A DNA stretch of 64,000 nucleotides from Eutrophocola sp049446715 (GCA_049446715.1 JBMTQX010000005.1:1-64000), one strand, 5' to 3'. Shown: positions 42,902-51,877, counted from the stretch's first letter. The notes: generated from the letters alone by a model not told the origin. A program made the numbers and translations.

Positions 42902-43840
42902 ATGAGTGTGTACTCCGACTTTGCCAGCTTCCGGCAGGCCTACCCGCATTGCATAGCCACTATTGGCAAGTACGATGGCCTCCATATCGGGCACCAGCAG
43001 GTGCTGGATACCCTGCTGCGCTTGGCCGGGGAAGAGGGGCTGCCAGCGGTGGTCATTCTGAGTGAACCGCACCCTGAGGAATATTTTGCCGGGGCCAACG
43101 CCGCCCCGCGCCTGACCCGGTTCGAGGACAAGGTCGATTTCCTGCTGGGCCATGGTATCGATGGCGTGTTTCGCTTGGACTTCAATGACACGTTGTGTGA
43201 GCTGTCAGCCGAGGACTTTATCACCCGCTACCTGGTGGCAGGACTGGGGGTGAAGACATTGATCATTGGTGATGATTTTCGTTTCGGCAAAAATCGCATC
43301 GGTGATTTCGACCTGTTGGTGGCGCGTGGCCGGGAACTGGGTTTTGATGTCATTCGGGAGTTGGGTTGCGAGCTCAATGGTGAGCGCGTCAGCAGTACCC
43401 TGGTTAGGCATTACCTGCAGCAGGGTGAGTGCGAGAAGGTCAGGCAACTGCTGGGACGCTACTACAGCATCAGCGGTGAAGTGGTTGCAGGCAAAAAACT
43501 TGGCCGCGAGCTGGGGACACCGACCGCCAATATTGCCCTGGGTTTCAGCAAGTTGCCCCTGCACGGCATATTCAGTGTGCTGGTCCGGCGCGATGCAGAA
43601 GAACTGCAGGGAGTGGCCAGTATTGGCTTCAACCCAACCGTGGAGGATAGCGGCATACCTCGGCTGGAAGTTTTCCTGTTTGATTTCGAGGGCGACCTGT
43701 ACGGGGAACAGCTGAGCGTATCCTTTGTCAAAAAACTGCGCGACGAGGAAACCTATCCTGATCTCGAGACACTGAAGGCGCAAATTGCCGTGGATATCGA
43801 CCAGGCCAGGCAATCCCTGGCCGCCTTAACGCACGTATAA
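42902..43840 (+). CDS. ribF: Bifunctional riboflavin kinase/FMN adenylyltransferase
   Basis: Makes FMN and FAD. The N-terminal nucleotidyltransferase domain has TIGKYDGLHIGHQQVLDTLL (family GxFDGxHxGH; here GKYDG) and RFGKNRIGDFDLL. The C-terminal kinase domain has GRELGTPTANIALG and the GVASIGFNPTVED stretch. 312 aa is normal. In most gammaproteobacteria ileS follows; here lspA follows directly after 17 bases. Confidence 0.96.
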   Translation: MSVYSDFASFRQAYPHCIATIGKYDGLHIGHQQVLDTLLRLAGEEGLPAVVILSEPHPEEYFAGANAAPRLTRFEDKVDFLLGHGIDGVFRLDFNDTLCELSAEDFITRYLVAGLGVKTLIIGDDFRFGKNRIGDFDLLVARGRELGFDVIRELGCELNGERVSSTLVRHYLQQGECEKVRQLLGRYYSISGEVVAGKKLGRELGTPTANIALGFSKLPLHGIFSVLVRRDAEELQGVASIGFNPTVEDSGIPRLEVFLFDFEGDLYGEQLSVSFVKKLRDEETYPDLETLKAQIAVDIDQARQSLAALTHV

Positions 43841-43857
43841 ACCAAACCAGTCCGATC

Positions 43858-44388
43858 ATGAGCGACACAACGACCTCAGTGAATGAAGACAGCGGACATC
43901 CTGGCCTGCCCGTGCTGTTTACACTGGCCGGTATAGTGGCGGTCACGGACCGAGTAACCAAGGTCCTGTGTAATGCCAACCTTGTTGAAGGCATGCCTGT
44001 CACCGTGTTTCCGGGTTTTGACCTATTGCTGGGTTACAACGCGGGTGCCGCCTTCAGTTTTCTCAATGATGCCGGTGGCTGGCAGCGCTGGTTCCTGACG
44101 GCCATTTCAGCCTCGATCAGTGTTGCGCTATCGGTGTGGCTGGTCAAACTGCCGCGTTTTCAGAGGCTGCTCGGGTTTGCCCTGGCCCTGATCCTCGGAG
44201 GCGCCCTGGGCAACCTTTACGACCGGGCCCTGACCGGTTACGTGATCGATTTCATCAGTGTTTATTATGAAGACTACCGTTTTGCCACATTCAACATTGC
44301 TGATGCCGCCATCAGTGTGGGGGCGGCACTGATGGTGCTCGATATGGTAATGGATGATCGTTCCGGCAAAAGCGGGGGCAATGCCTGA
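43858..44388 (+). CDS. lspA: Lipoprotein signal peptidase (signal peptidase II)
   Basis: Inner membrane aspartyl protease that removes signal peptides from prolipoproteins. Four hydrophobic helices. Conserved blocks: GYNAGAAFSFLNDAGGWQRW, GGALGNLYDRALTGYVIDFI with the first catalytic Asp, and FNIADAAISVG with the second. At 176 aa it is slightly long, with an extended N-terminus (TTSVNEDSGHPGLP). The many lipobox proteins in this window are its clients. Confidence 0.96.
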   Translation: MSDTTTSVNEDSGHPGLPVLFTLAGIVAVTDRVTKVLCNANLVEGMPVTVFPGFDLLLGYNAGAAFSFLNDAGGWQRWFLTAISASISVALSVWLVKLPRFQRLLGFALALILGGALGNLYDRALTGYVIDFISVYYEDYRFATFNIADAAISVGAALMVLDMVMDDRSGKSGGNA

Positions 44389-44893
44389 GATGGACAGGAT
44401 TTCAATCACTGACATCACAGACGCCGACCGGAAGCCGGCGGCACAGGACGATGGCTACGACGCTGACCAGGTCAGCCACGGCAAGGAAGTCACCCTGCAT
44501 TTCCAGCTGTCACTCACTGATGGCAGCGTCGTTGACAGCAACTTCGAGACGGCGCCGGCAACCTTCACGGTGGGGGATGGCAACCTGCCGCCGGGTTTCG
44601 AGCAGGTGATATATGGCCTGCGTGCCGGGGAGGAATCCCGGGTCATCATTGCAAAAGACGATGCCTTTGGCCCCCACAATCCTGACAATGTCCAGGTTTT
44701 TCCCCGCTATCGTTTTCCCGCCGACTTGGCCATGGAGGAGGGGCTGGTGATAAACTTTGCTGACCAGGTCGGCAATGACCAGCCTGGTGTGATCACGGCA
44801 TTCGATGCCGGACGCGTCACAGTCGATTTCAATCACCCGCTGGCAGGCCGCGAGATCGTGTTCCATGTCAAAGTCATTACAGTGAAATCATGA
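44381..44893 (+). CDS. fkpB: FKBP-type peptidyl-prolyl isomerase (SlpA/FkpB)
   Basis: Prolyl isomerase and chaperone. Core features: VTLHFQLSLTDGSVVDSNF, GDGNLPPGFEQVIYGLRAGE, the inserted IF domain, and FNHPLAGREIVFHVKVITVK. ATG at 44381 lies just after GCGGGGG and overlaps the lspA stop; ATG at 44390 and 44354 are alternatives. About 170 aa. The last 4 bases overlap the ispH start, as usual for this pair. Confidence 0.93.
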   Translation: MPEMDRISITDITDADRKPAAQDDGYDADQVSHGKEVTLHFQLSLTDGSVVDSNFETAPATFTVGDGNLPPGFEQVIYGLRAGEESRVIIAKDDAFGPHNPDNVQVFPRYRFPADLAMEEGLVINFADQVGNDQPGVITAFDAGRVTVDFNHPLAGREIVFHVKVITVKS

Positions 44894-45903
44894 ACGCACC
44901 TTCCAATACACAAGCCACCACAAAAGCCGATGCGCCTGATACCGGTCTAAGGATCAACCTGGCCAACCCACGCGGGTTTTGTGCTGGTGTTGATCGCGCC
45001 ATTGATATTGTCAATCGTGCCCTGGACATCTTCGGGCCGCCTATCTATGTCCGACACGAAGTGGTGCACAACAAGACGGTGGTGGAATCCCTGCGTAAAC
45101 GCGGCGCCATTTTTGTCGATGAACTGGCCGATGTGCCACCACTCAATGCCGTGGGTGAATCGTCAATTGTGATCTTTAGTGCCCATGGTGTGTCACAGGC
45201 CGTCAAACAGGAGGCTGAGACACTGGGCCTTCGTGTGTTTGATGCCACCTGTCCGCTGGTCACCAAAGTGCACCTTGAAGTCATCAAGTACAGTACAGCC
45301 GGCCAGGAGTGCATCCTGATCGGTCATGCCCGTCATCCCGAAGTGGAAGGTACGATGGGGCAGTATGACACCAGCCGGGGCGGGCGTATCTACCTGGTGG
45401 AGTCTGAAGACGATGTCGCCGCACTGCAGGTGCAGGATGAGGATAACCTGGCGTTTGTCACACAGACCACGCTTTCCATAGACGACACCGCCCGCATCAT
45501 CGATGCCCTGCATGCCCGTTTTCCGACTATTTCAGGGCCGCGCAAGAAAGACATCTGCTATGCCACTCAGAACCGCCAGGATGCGGTTAAACAGCTGGCG
45601 CTGGAGAATGACCTGGTGCTGGTAGTGGGTTCACCAAACTCCTCCAATTCAAATCGCCTGCGTGAGCTTGCGCAACGTATGGGCAGCGAAGCCTACCTGA
45701 TTGATCATGCCGACGAGATACGGGATGAATGGTTTGCAGACAAGAAGGCGATTGGCGTCACCGCCGGCGCGTCCGCGCCGGAAATCCTGGTCAAGGATGT
45801 GATTGCAAGAATTCGGGAAATCGGTGGCATTGAGCCCGTGGAAATGCAGGGCGTCGAGGAAAATATCGTGTTTTCCATGCCGAGGGACCTGAAGGTCCAG
45901 TGA
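44890..45903 (+). CDS. ispH: 4-hydroxy-3-methylbut-2-enyl diphosphate reductase
   Basis: Last step of the MEP pathway; [4Fe-4S] enzyme that makes IPP and DMAPP. The three cluster Cys are present in NPRGFCAGVDRA, FDATCPLVTKVH and RKKDICYATQNRQ. The substrate motif SSNSNRLRE is also present. 337 aa with a short N-terminal extension (NAPSNTQATTKADAPDTG) over the E. coli form. It overlaps fkpB by 4 bases. In Pseudomonas it sits next to pilE; here pilR follows at once on the other strand. Confidence 0.97.
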   Translation: MNAPSNTQATTKADAPDTGLRINLANPRGFCAGVDRAIDIVNRALDIFGPPIYVRHEVVHNKTVVESLRKRGAIFVDELADVPPLNAVGESSIVIFSAHGVSQAVKQEAETLGLRVFDATCPLVTKVHLEVIKYSTAGQECILIGHARHPEVEGTMGQYDTSRGGRIYLVESEDDVAALQVQDEDNLAFVTQTTLSIDDTARIIDALHARFPTISGPRKKDICYATQNRQDAVKQLALENDLVLVVGSPNSSNSNRLRELAQRMGSEAYLIDHADEIRDEWFADKKAIGVTAGASAPEILVKDVIARIREIGGIEPVEMQGVEENIVFSMPRDLKVQ

Positions 45904-45930
45904 TTCAACTGGCCACAGGCAAGACCGAAC

Positions 45931-47301
45931 TCAATCCACGCCGAGCTTTTTCAGCCGGTACCTGAATGATCTAAAGGTCATCCCCAGTTTTTTGGCCGCT
46001 GCGGTCTTGTTCCAGCGGGTTTCCTCCAGCGCTTTTTCGATAGCGGCTTTTTCAATCTGCTCCAGGTGTTTCTCTAGCGAGAAATCTTCTTCCAATGCCG
46101 GTTCTGCTGGCATGCCATGTTCGCCAGCGTTCTCGGCAAAGCGGTTTGGTATCGAAAGCGCAGGCAGGTCCTGGACCTGGATAATATTATCCTCGGCCAG
46201 GGCCAGTGCCCGCTGCAGGATGTTTTCCAGCTCGCGCACATTGCCCGGGTAAGCATAGTGTTGCAGTTTTGCCATGGCCTCATCGCTAATGCCGGCTTTC
46301 GGGATGCCGTTTTCCCGTGCAATCAGTTCCAGGTAGTGCTCTGCGAGCAGCGGAATGTCCTGGCGTCGTTCACGCAGGCTGGGCACATCCAGCTCGATGA
46401 CATTGATGCGGTAATACAGGTCCTGTCGCAGGTTGCCTTTGGCCACTTCTTCACCAAGGTTCTTGTGCGTGGCGCTGAGCAGCCGGACATCGACAGGCAC
46501 CTCGGTTTCCGAACCGATCGGGCGCACCGATTTTTCCTGGATGGCACGCAGCAACTTGACCTGCATGTGCAATGGCAGGTCGGCAATTTCATCGAGGAAG
46601 AGACTGCCGCCATGGGCGGCCTGGAAGAGGCCGGATTTGTCGGCATGGGCGCCTGTGAAACTGCCTTTGCGGTGCCCGAAAAATTCACTTTCCATCAGTT
46701 CTGATGGAATGGCACCACAGTTGATGGCAACAAACTCCTTTTCCCGGCGCGGGCCCTGGGCATGAATGGAACGGGCCACCAGTTCCTTGCCACTGCCGGA
46801 TTCACCGCTGATGAAAACAGGAGCCTGGCTGCGGGCCAGCTTTGCAATCTGTTTTTTCAGTGTGTTGATTTGCTGGGACTCACCCACCAGCTTGAGCGGA
46901 GAATCGGTTTGCGTCACCTGATTATCCGGAATCACATGTTCCAGTTTCAGGGCGGTGTTGACCATTTCCCGCAGCTTGTAAATATCCACCGGCTTGGACA
47001 CAAAATCAAAAGCACCTGATTTCAGCGCTGTGATCGCGGTTTCGGTGCTGCCATGTGCGGTGATCACCGCCACCGGAATATGCGGGTATCTGGCCTGTAT
47101 TTCCCTGACCAGTTCAATGCCGTTGCCATCGGGCAGCTTCATGTCGGTCAGGCAAAGATGAAAATCGTCACTGGCAAGCAGGGCGCGCGCCTCCCCCAGG
47201 TCGCTGGCTGTGGCGGTATCCAGATCCATGCGGCTAAGGGTGATTTCCAGGAGTTCCCTGATATCCGGTTCGTCATCAACAATCAGAACTTTGTTGTTCA
47301 T
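45931..47301 (-). CDS. pilR: Sigma54-dependent response regulator PilR
   Basis: NtrC-family activator of pilin transcription. Receiver domain with phospho-Asp53 in LCLTDMKLPDG; AAA+ domain with Walker A GESGSGKE, sigma54-contact loop GSFTGA (PilR uses this in place of GAFTGA) and Walker B LFLDEIADLP; C-terminal Fis-type helix-turn-helix (WNKTAAAKKLGMTFRSFRYR). 456 aa. The start overlaps the pilS stop by 4 bases. Target pilin genes are not in the window. Confidence 0.94.
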   Translation of the reverse strand: MNNKVLIVDDEPDIRELLEITLSRMDLDTATASDLGEARALLASDDFHLCLTDMKLPDGNGIELVREIQARYPHIPVAVITAHGSTETAITALKSGAFDFVSKPVDIYKLREMVNTALKLEHVIPDNQVTQTDSPLKLVGESQQINTLKKQIAKLARSQAPVFISGESGSGKELVARSIHAQGPRREKEFVAINCGAIPSELMESEFFGHRKGSFTGAHADKSGLFQAAHGGSLFLDEIADLPLHMQVKLLRAIQEKSVRPIGSETEVPVDVRLLSATHKNLGEEVAKGNLRQDLYYRINVIELDVPSLRERRQDIPLLAEHYLELIARENGIPKAGISDEAMAKLQHYAYPGNVRELENILQRALALAEDNIIQVQDLPALSIPNRFAENAGEHGMPAEPALEEDFSLEKHLEQIEKAAIEKALEETRWNKTAAAKKLGMTFRSFRYRLKKLGVD

Positions 47302-48935
47302 CGGGCGGGTTGTTTGATATCGGGATTAATAAAGTTGATTCGAAAAGTACTTTTGTTTTTGTAGTCCGGCAGATACGTCAGACCGGCATAATTAGCATCA
47401 CATATTTCCTTGCAAATAAACAGTCCGAGACCTGTACCGGTTTGTTCCGTTGTGAAAAAGGGCTCAAAAATCTGTTGCACGAGTTCTTCGGCGATACCCT
47501 TGCCTGAATCCATGATGTGCATGACCGGTTTGCCATCCTGTTCGTTGATGGTGACCTCGATATGAATGGTAGCGCGTCCCGTTGTCTTATGGCTGTACCG
47601 CAAACCATTCTCGATCAGATTGGTCAATACCTGCTCGAGTTGGCCCTGGTTGAACTGGATGGTGATATCGTGGGGCTCAATGTCCCATTCAATCTCGACC
47701 TCGTCACTGCGCGAATTGGTAAGCTTGTTGATGAATGAGGCCATCCAGTCGCGCAGTACAAACTGTTCCTGACTCTCAGTCTTGTTTCGTGACAGATCAA
47801 GAATGCTCTCGATGATGCGGTTGACCCGGTTGGAATGGGAGGAAATAATTTCGAGCAGGCGCTTGTCGCTGATGTCGATTTTTTCTGATTCATTCAGCAG
47901 TTGGGTGGCGTGGGAAATGGCCCCGAGCGGATTGCGCACCTCGTGGGCAATGCTGGCAGTCAGGCGACCGAGAGACATCAGTTTCAGCTGCTGGGCATGA
48001 CTGGTCAGCAGGGAATAGTCTTCCAGGAAAATCAGGATATTGCGTTCAGAGGAATTGCCTGGCTTGAGATAGCTGAAACCGGCGCGCAGGTCGCGTGGTG
48101 AATTCTCGAGCCGCAATGGTGCGGGCTTGAAAATGTTGTCTTCCTGCCAGGTACGCAGTTGCTCGAAAAGTTCCGGAGGCAAATGGTTGGCTTGCTCCTG
48201 GCTGGCGTCAAACTGCAGAAAGCGGGTGGCGGCCTCATTAATATTGAGGATGTTGCCATACCTGTCAACAACCAGGATGCCGTTGTGCATACGGCGAATG
48301 ATCTGGTCATTCATTTCCTGCAACGACTGGATATTTTCTGTCTGCTGGCGGGTGATCAGTTCGTTGGTGCGAATCCTGCCACCCAGGTACTGGATCAGGC
48401 CGGAAACGGCAAACAGGGTGAAACCAAGCAGTCCGGCCTGAACAAAGTAGACAATGCCGTCATCCACGACCAGGTAGAGATAGACTTCGCTGTAAATGGC
48501 CAGGATGGACCCGACCGCGGCAAAGAACGTGCTCATCCTGGTGCGGAAAAGCAAGCTGCCGGATGCCACGGGCACCACCAGCAGATTGGCCATGCCACTG
48601 CTGACGCTGCCGCAGGAATAGCTGATCAGCACAAGGAAGATGATATCGACCAGTATCACCACGATGTACTGGGCTACTTCTACCGTGATATTGCGGGGCA
48701 GGAGCCCCCGGAAGAGGGCGAGGATATTCAGGGTGGTATAAGCCAGGATCACCGGGAGGAAAAGCTCCTGGTCAATCGTGCCCAGGTAAAAAGTCAGCGG
48801 ACTGAAATAAAAGCCGGTCAGCAGGACCAGCGACAGTACCACCCTGTAGATGTTGTAGACATCAAACACCTTCTGGTTTTGTCGATGTGCGATTTCATCG
48901 ATATCGGGTATGAAGGTCTTGTGGAAAGGGCGCAT
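47298..48935 (-). CDS. pilS: Sensor histidine kinase PilS
   Basis: Membrane-bound kinase partner of PilR. About six N-terminal hydrophobic helices (residues 25-190), a PAS-like region (NGILVVDRYGNILNINEAAT), then the H box SIAHEVRNPLGAISHA with the phospho-His, N box LIENGLRYSH and G boxes (DSGKGIAEELVQ, TGTGLGLFICKEI). 545 aa. The order PP0621-pilS-pilR is as in pseudomonads. Confidence 0.94.
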   Translation of the reverse strand: MRPFHKTFIPDIDEIAHRQNQKVFDVYNIYRVVLSLVLLTGFYFSPLTFYLGTIDQELFLPVILAYTTLNILALFRGLLPRNITVEVAQYIVVILVDIIFLVLISYSCGSVSSGMANLLVVPVASGSLLFRTRMSTFFAAVGSILAIYSEVYLYLVVDDGIVYFVQAGLLGFTLFAVSGLIQYLGGRIRTNELITRQQTENIQSLQEMNDQIIRRMHNGILVVDRYGNILNINEAATRFLQFDASQEQANHLPPELFEQLRTWQEDNIFKPAPLRLENSPRDLRAGFSYLKPGNSSERNILIFLEDYSLLTSHAQQLKLMSLGRLTASIAHEVRNPLGAISHATQLLNESEKIDISDKRLLEIISSHSNRVNRIIESILDLSRNKTESQEQFVLRDWMASFINKLTNSRSDEVEIEWDIEPHDITIQFNQGQLEQVLTNLIENGLRYSHKTTGRATIHIEVTINEQDGKPVMHIMDSGKGIAEELVQQIFEPFFTTEQTGTGLGLFICKEICDANYAGLTYLPDYKNKSTFRINFINPDIKQPAR

Positions 48936-49011
48936 GATTTTCAGGGCAACGTCACTGGCAGTGATGGGCCGAATGACTGCAAATACTCAGCAGTCATTGA
49001 CAACTCATGGG

Positions 49012-49275
49012 TTATTGACGCAAGGCCAGGAATTTATCCTTGTGGGCCTCACTGCAAAACCACAAGTCCTCGTTGTCCCGGGTAAAGCGCAAGGCATCCT
49101 TCTCCGGGACGTGTACCCGGCACTGCTCACAGGCCACGATGTTGTCGCTGGCGAGCCTGTTCTCTCTGGTTGTTTTGCGGTTTTTCCGGGATTGGAGTGA
49201 TCTCTGGTAATTCTTGATCAAGCGCCACAACAACCAAATCACAAGCGCAAAAATGATGAGTCTGATCAAGCCCAT
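49012..49275 (-). CDS. PP0621-family membrane-anchored zinc-binding protein
   Basis: 87 aa. One N-terminal membrane helix (MGLIRLIIFALVIWLLWRLI), a basic linker, then a zinc site: CEQC near residue 49 and a downstream FCSEAH (HxxK helix) that complete a treble-clef-like ligand set. The family is always found near pilS in my experience of Pseudomonas-like genomes, but has no known role. It lies 77 bases before pilS on the same strand. Confidence 0.82.
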   Translation of the reverse strand: MGLIRLIIFALVIWLLWRLIKNYQRSLQSRKNRKTTRENRLASDNIVACEQCRVHVPEKDALRFTRDNEDLWFCSEAHKDKFLALRQ

Positions 49276-49365
49276 AAAAAATCTTTATAATGGAGGTGAA
49301 GACGCAGACAATACCGTACCTCTTTCACAATATCCATAGACTCCCCAGTTTCACAGGAAGCCAGT

Positions 49366-51036
49366 TTGTTCGTTTCAGATTCCCCGCAATACCAAGCTAG
49401 CCTTGATGTCGTCATGGCCCAGGTCAACCCACTGGTGGGGGATATTCCCGGTAATACTGCACTGGTTATGGAAACCGTTGAGAAGCTCCTGGCCGCAGGG
49501 CCTGCGGATGTGATTGTGTTTCCGGAGCTGATCCTGACCGCGTACCCACCGGAAGATCTGCTGCTCAGGGCAAGTCTCGATATTCGCATCAATACCGCAC
49601 TCAACGACATCTGCGCGAAAAAATTCGACACTCACCTGGTGATCGGCTATCCCGGCCGTGAAGCAGGCTTTCTGTATAACATGTTGGCCGTGATCCACCG
49701 CGGCGAGATTGTTGCCACCTATAAAAAGCAGAGTCTGCCGAATTACCAGGTCTTTGACGAAAAACGCTACTTTCATGCGGGCGATGCGCCATGCGTGCTG
49801 GACATCAACGGTATTCCGGTTGGCTTCACGATTTGTGAAGACCTGTGGGAAGACGGTCCCATGGCGCAATCAGCCAACGCCGGGGCGGCCGTCATGATCA
49901 ATATCAACGGGTCACCCTTTCACATCGACAAGCTCAGCGACCGCCAGGCCGCCATGGCCAAAAGACAACAGGAAGCGGCTATACCGATCATTTATGTCAA
50001 CCAGGTGGGCGGACAGGATGAGCTGGTCTTTGATGGCTGCTCGATGGCGTTGGATGGTGACGGGTCATTGCGTGCGCTGGCGCCAGCATGCCAGACGGCC
50101 CTGCTGCCACTTCAGGTGCATTACGCGGATGGTCTTGCCTGGATCCCCGAAAGTGACATTGCAGCACTTGGCAGCAGTGACAGCCTTGTCTACCAGGTGC
50201 TGGTTCAGGGACTGCATGACTATGTTGAAAAAAACGGTTTCAAGGGCGTGGTCCTGGGGCTATCCGGAGGCATTGATTCCGCACTCACGCTCGCCATTGC
50301 CGTAGATGCCCTGGGCAGCGACCGGGTACATGCCGTCATGATGCCCTTCAGGTATACCGCGCAGATGAGCATCGAGGATGCCGAACTGGAAGCCAGGAAT
50401 TTCGGTGTTTCCTACAAGGTCATTCCCATCGAACCGGTTTACGAAAGTTTCATGGCAAGCCTGGCCGAAGAATTTTCCGGCCTGCCTGTTGATCTGGCTG
50501 AGCAGAATCTGCAGGCCCGTTGCCGTGGCGTGATGCTGATGGCGATCTCCAACAAGAAGGGCTTCCTGGTACTGACCACCGGCAACAAGAGCGAAATGGC
50601 CGTGGGCTATTCCACCCTCTACGGCGACATGGCCGGGGGCTTCGATGTGCTCAAGGATGTGCCGAAGATGCTGGTATATGCCCTGTCACGCTATCGCAAC
50701 ACCCTACAGGACAACGGCAACCTGGAAATGATTCCGGCGCGTATCATCGAACGTCCGCCCTCGGCAGAACTGGCGCCGGACCAGGTCGATGAAGACAACC
50801 TGCCTCCCTATGAGATACTCGACCAGATCCTGGCGCTCTACATCGAGCTTGACCAGAGTGCCCATGCCATCATCGAAAAGGGTTTTGATGCCGATACGGT
50901 TATGCGAGTATTGCGGCTGGTTGACCTGAACGAATACAAGCGGCGCCAGGCGCCGGTCGGTGTGCGCATTAGCAAACGGGGCTTTGGCCGCGACCGTCGC
51001 TATCCGATTACGTCGGGCTGGAAGCTCGGCGCTTAA
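49366..51036 (+). CDS. nadE: Glutamine-dependent NAD+ synthetase
   Basis: Amidates nicotinate adenine dinucleotide to NAD+. The N-terminal glutaminase domain of nitrilase type has Glu in VFPELILTAYPPED, Lys in KKQSLPNYQVFDE and Cys in GFTICEDLWED. The C-terminal synthetase has the P-loop VLGLSGGIDSALTL. 556 aa is typical of the two-domain enzyme. TTG at 49366 follows AGGAAG and is the best start by ribosome site; an ATG 16 codons later (MAQVNPLVGDIPGN) would also begin the domain neatly. Confidence 0.94.
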   Translation: MFVSDSPQYQASLDVVMAQVNPLVGDIPGNTALVMETVEKLLAAGPADVIVFPELILTAYPPEDLLLRASLDIRINTALNDICAKKFDTHLVIGYPGREAGFLYNMLAVIHRGEIVATYKKQSLPNYQVFDEKRYFHAGDAPCVLDINGIPVGFTICEDLWEDGPMAQSANAGAAVMININGSPFHIDKLSDRQAAMAKRQQEAAIPIIYVNQVGGQDELVFDGCSMALDGDGSLRALAPACQTALLPLQVHYADGLAWIPESDIAALGSSDSLVYQVLVQGLHDYVEKNGFKGVVLGLSGGIDSALTLAIAVDALGSDRVHAVMMPFRYTAQMSIEDAELEARNFGVSYKVIPIEPVYESFMASLAEEFSGLPVDLAEQNLQARCRGVMLMAISNKKGFLVLTTGNKSEMAVGYSTLYGDMAGGFDVLKDVPKMLVYALSRYRNTLQDNGNLEMIPARIIERPPSAELAPDQVDEDNLPPYEILDQILALYIELDQSAHAIIEKGFDADTVMRVLRLVDLNEYKRRQAPVGVRISKRGFGRDRRYPITSGWKLGA

Positions 51037-51048
51037 CTCGTGCATCAT

Positions 51049-51082
51049 GTAGGTCGGCATAGGGCGTAGCCCGTTTGCCGAC
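51049..51082 (+). repeat. REP element (GTAGGTCGGCA family)
   Basis: Starts GTAGGTCGGCATAGGGC and closes TTTGCCGAC. Same family as the gatA-gatB pair at 16747-16840. Confidence 0.75.
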
Positions 51083-51104
51083 GGCAGATTCTGGGGGATG
51101 GGGG

Positions 51105-51206
51105 GAGGCCGGAAAAGGCACGCAGTGCCGTCATCCGATGGCCTCGAAACGCTTTTCGAGAAAGGGAGAAAAGCAGGAAGGGACGAAGGGAGAAAAGGGC
51201 GAAAGT
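51105..51206 (+). repeat. Composite REP plus purine-rich repeat (copy 2)
   Basis: 51105-51143 is a degenerate palindrome (GGCCGGAAAAGGCACGC then GTCATCCGATGGCC), related to 27163-27198. 51158-51206 is almost purely purine. 51185-51206 is identical over 22 bases to 10716-10737. The same order of parts occurs at 10645-10737. Confidence 0.7.
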
Positions 51207-51248
51207 GGAATGCCCAAAATCCTGTAACTGCCCTGGATCGAAGGCGCC

Positions 51249-51384
51249 GCAGGCGGTGCCACGCCAGGCGTGGTGCAACGGGACAGAATCTGGTTACCCG
51301 AAAAGGGAAGCTTTACCTGCGTGTCGCGAAAAACGTGGAGTGCAGATAGCCTGCTAACCTAATATTCTGTCCCTGATCTCCGAG
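51249..51384 (+). repeat. Direct repeat unit 1 with perfect inverted ends
   Basis: A small hairpin (GCCACGCCAGGCGTGG) is followed by a 94 bp core (51280-51373) bounded by GGGACAGAAT and ATTCTGTCCC. A second unit lies 162 bases downstream. No open frame. Confidence 0.85.
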
Positions 51385-51410
51385 ACACTGGAAAGTATCC
51401 GTAAAGCGCT

Positions 51411-51548
51411 GCAGGCGGCGCCACGCACAGCGTGTTGCCACGGGACAGAATACGGTCACAGAAAGAGGGCAACTTTATCTGCGTGTCTCGTAAAACGTGG
51501 AGTGCAAATAGTCTGGTAACCTAATATTCTGTCCCTTGATCTCCGAAA
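51411..51548 (+). repeat. Direct repeat unit 2 with perfect inverted ends
   Basis: Same plan as unit 1: hairpin (GCCACGCACAGCGTGTTGCC), then a 94 bp core (51442-51535) with identical 10 bp inverted ends. The interior differs from unit 1 at about a fifth of positions, but the stretch AACGTGGAGTGCA is shared exactly. Confidence 0.85.
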
Positions 51549-51571
51549 CAATAAAAAAATCGGTGAACCTG

Positions 51572-51877
51572 ATGAACAACACAGACAATCTCTACTGGCA
51601 GGAAAACATTCGCATCCTGAAAATCTTGCTCAGTATCTGGTTCGTGGTCTCCTTCCTGATGTCAGTGATCTTTGTTGATCAACTCGATGTCATTCGCATC
51701 GGCGGTTTCAAGTTCGGTTTCTGGATGGCGCAGCAGGGTTCTATCTATGTCTATGTCATCCTCATCTTCATCTACCTGAAAATGATGGATAACCTGGATC
51801 GCAAGTACCATCACGATGAAAAGGCTATCCTGGCTGAAGAAGCCGCAAGCCGCCGTGCACAGGGCGAAAGCCCGTAA
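51572..51877 (+). CDS. DUF4212 small subunit of a sodium:solute symporter
   Basis: 101 aa with two membrane helices. ATG at 51572 gives MNNTDNLYWQENIRILKILL; the charged-aromatic N-terminus and second helix GFWMAQQGSIYVYVILIFIY are family marks. It is always paired with a large SSS-family subunit, which follows here 25 bases later. A TTG at 51536 lies inside a repeat and is rejected. Part of a two-gene transporter operon. Confidence 0.9.
   Translation: MNNTDNLYWQENIRILKILLSIWFVVSFLMSVIFVDQLDVIRIGGFKFGFWMAQQGSIYVYVILIFIYLKMMDNLDRKYHHDEKAILAEEAASRRAQGESP

Larger units (their letters stand above)
51037..51571. other. Repeat-filled gap between nadE and the DUF4212 gene
   Basis: No gene in 535 bases. 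In order it holds a REP palindrome (51049-51082), a second REP type (51105-51143), a purine-rich block (51158-51206), and two 162 base-spaced units with inverted ends (51249-51548). The second unit reaches within 24 bases of the DUF4212 start codon. Confidence 0.75.

Noticed and set aside
46635..46670. GSFTGA in PilR as a mutated GAFTGA
   Set aside because: As I remember it, Pseudomonas PilR also has GSFTGA, so it is normal for this regulator.
48159..49085. 308-codon plus-strand frame
   Set aside because: Antisense to pilS, whose kinase boxes are all present.
51536..51571. TTG start of the DUF4212 gene in the repeat
   Set aside because: It lies inside the repeat end and gives a non-family N-terminus; ATG at 51572 fits.
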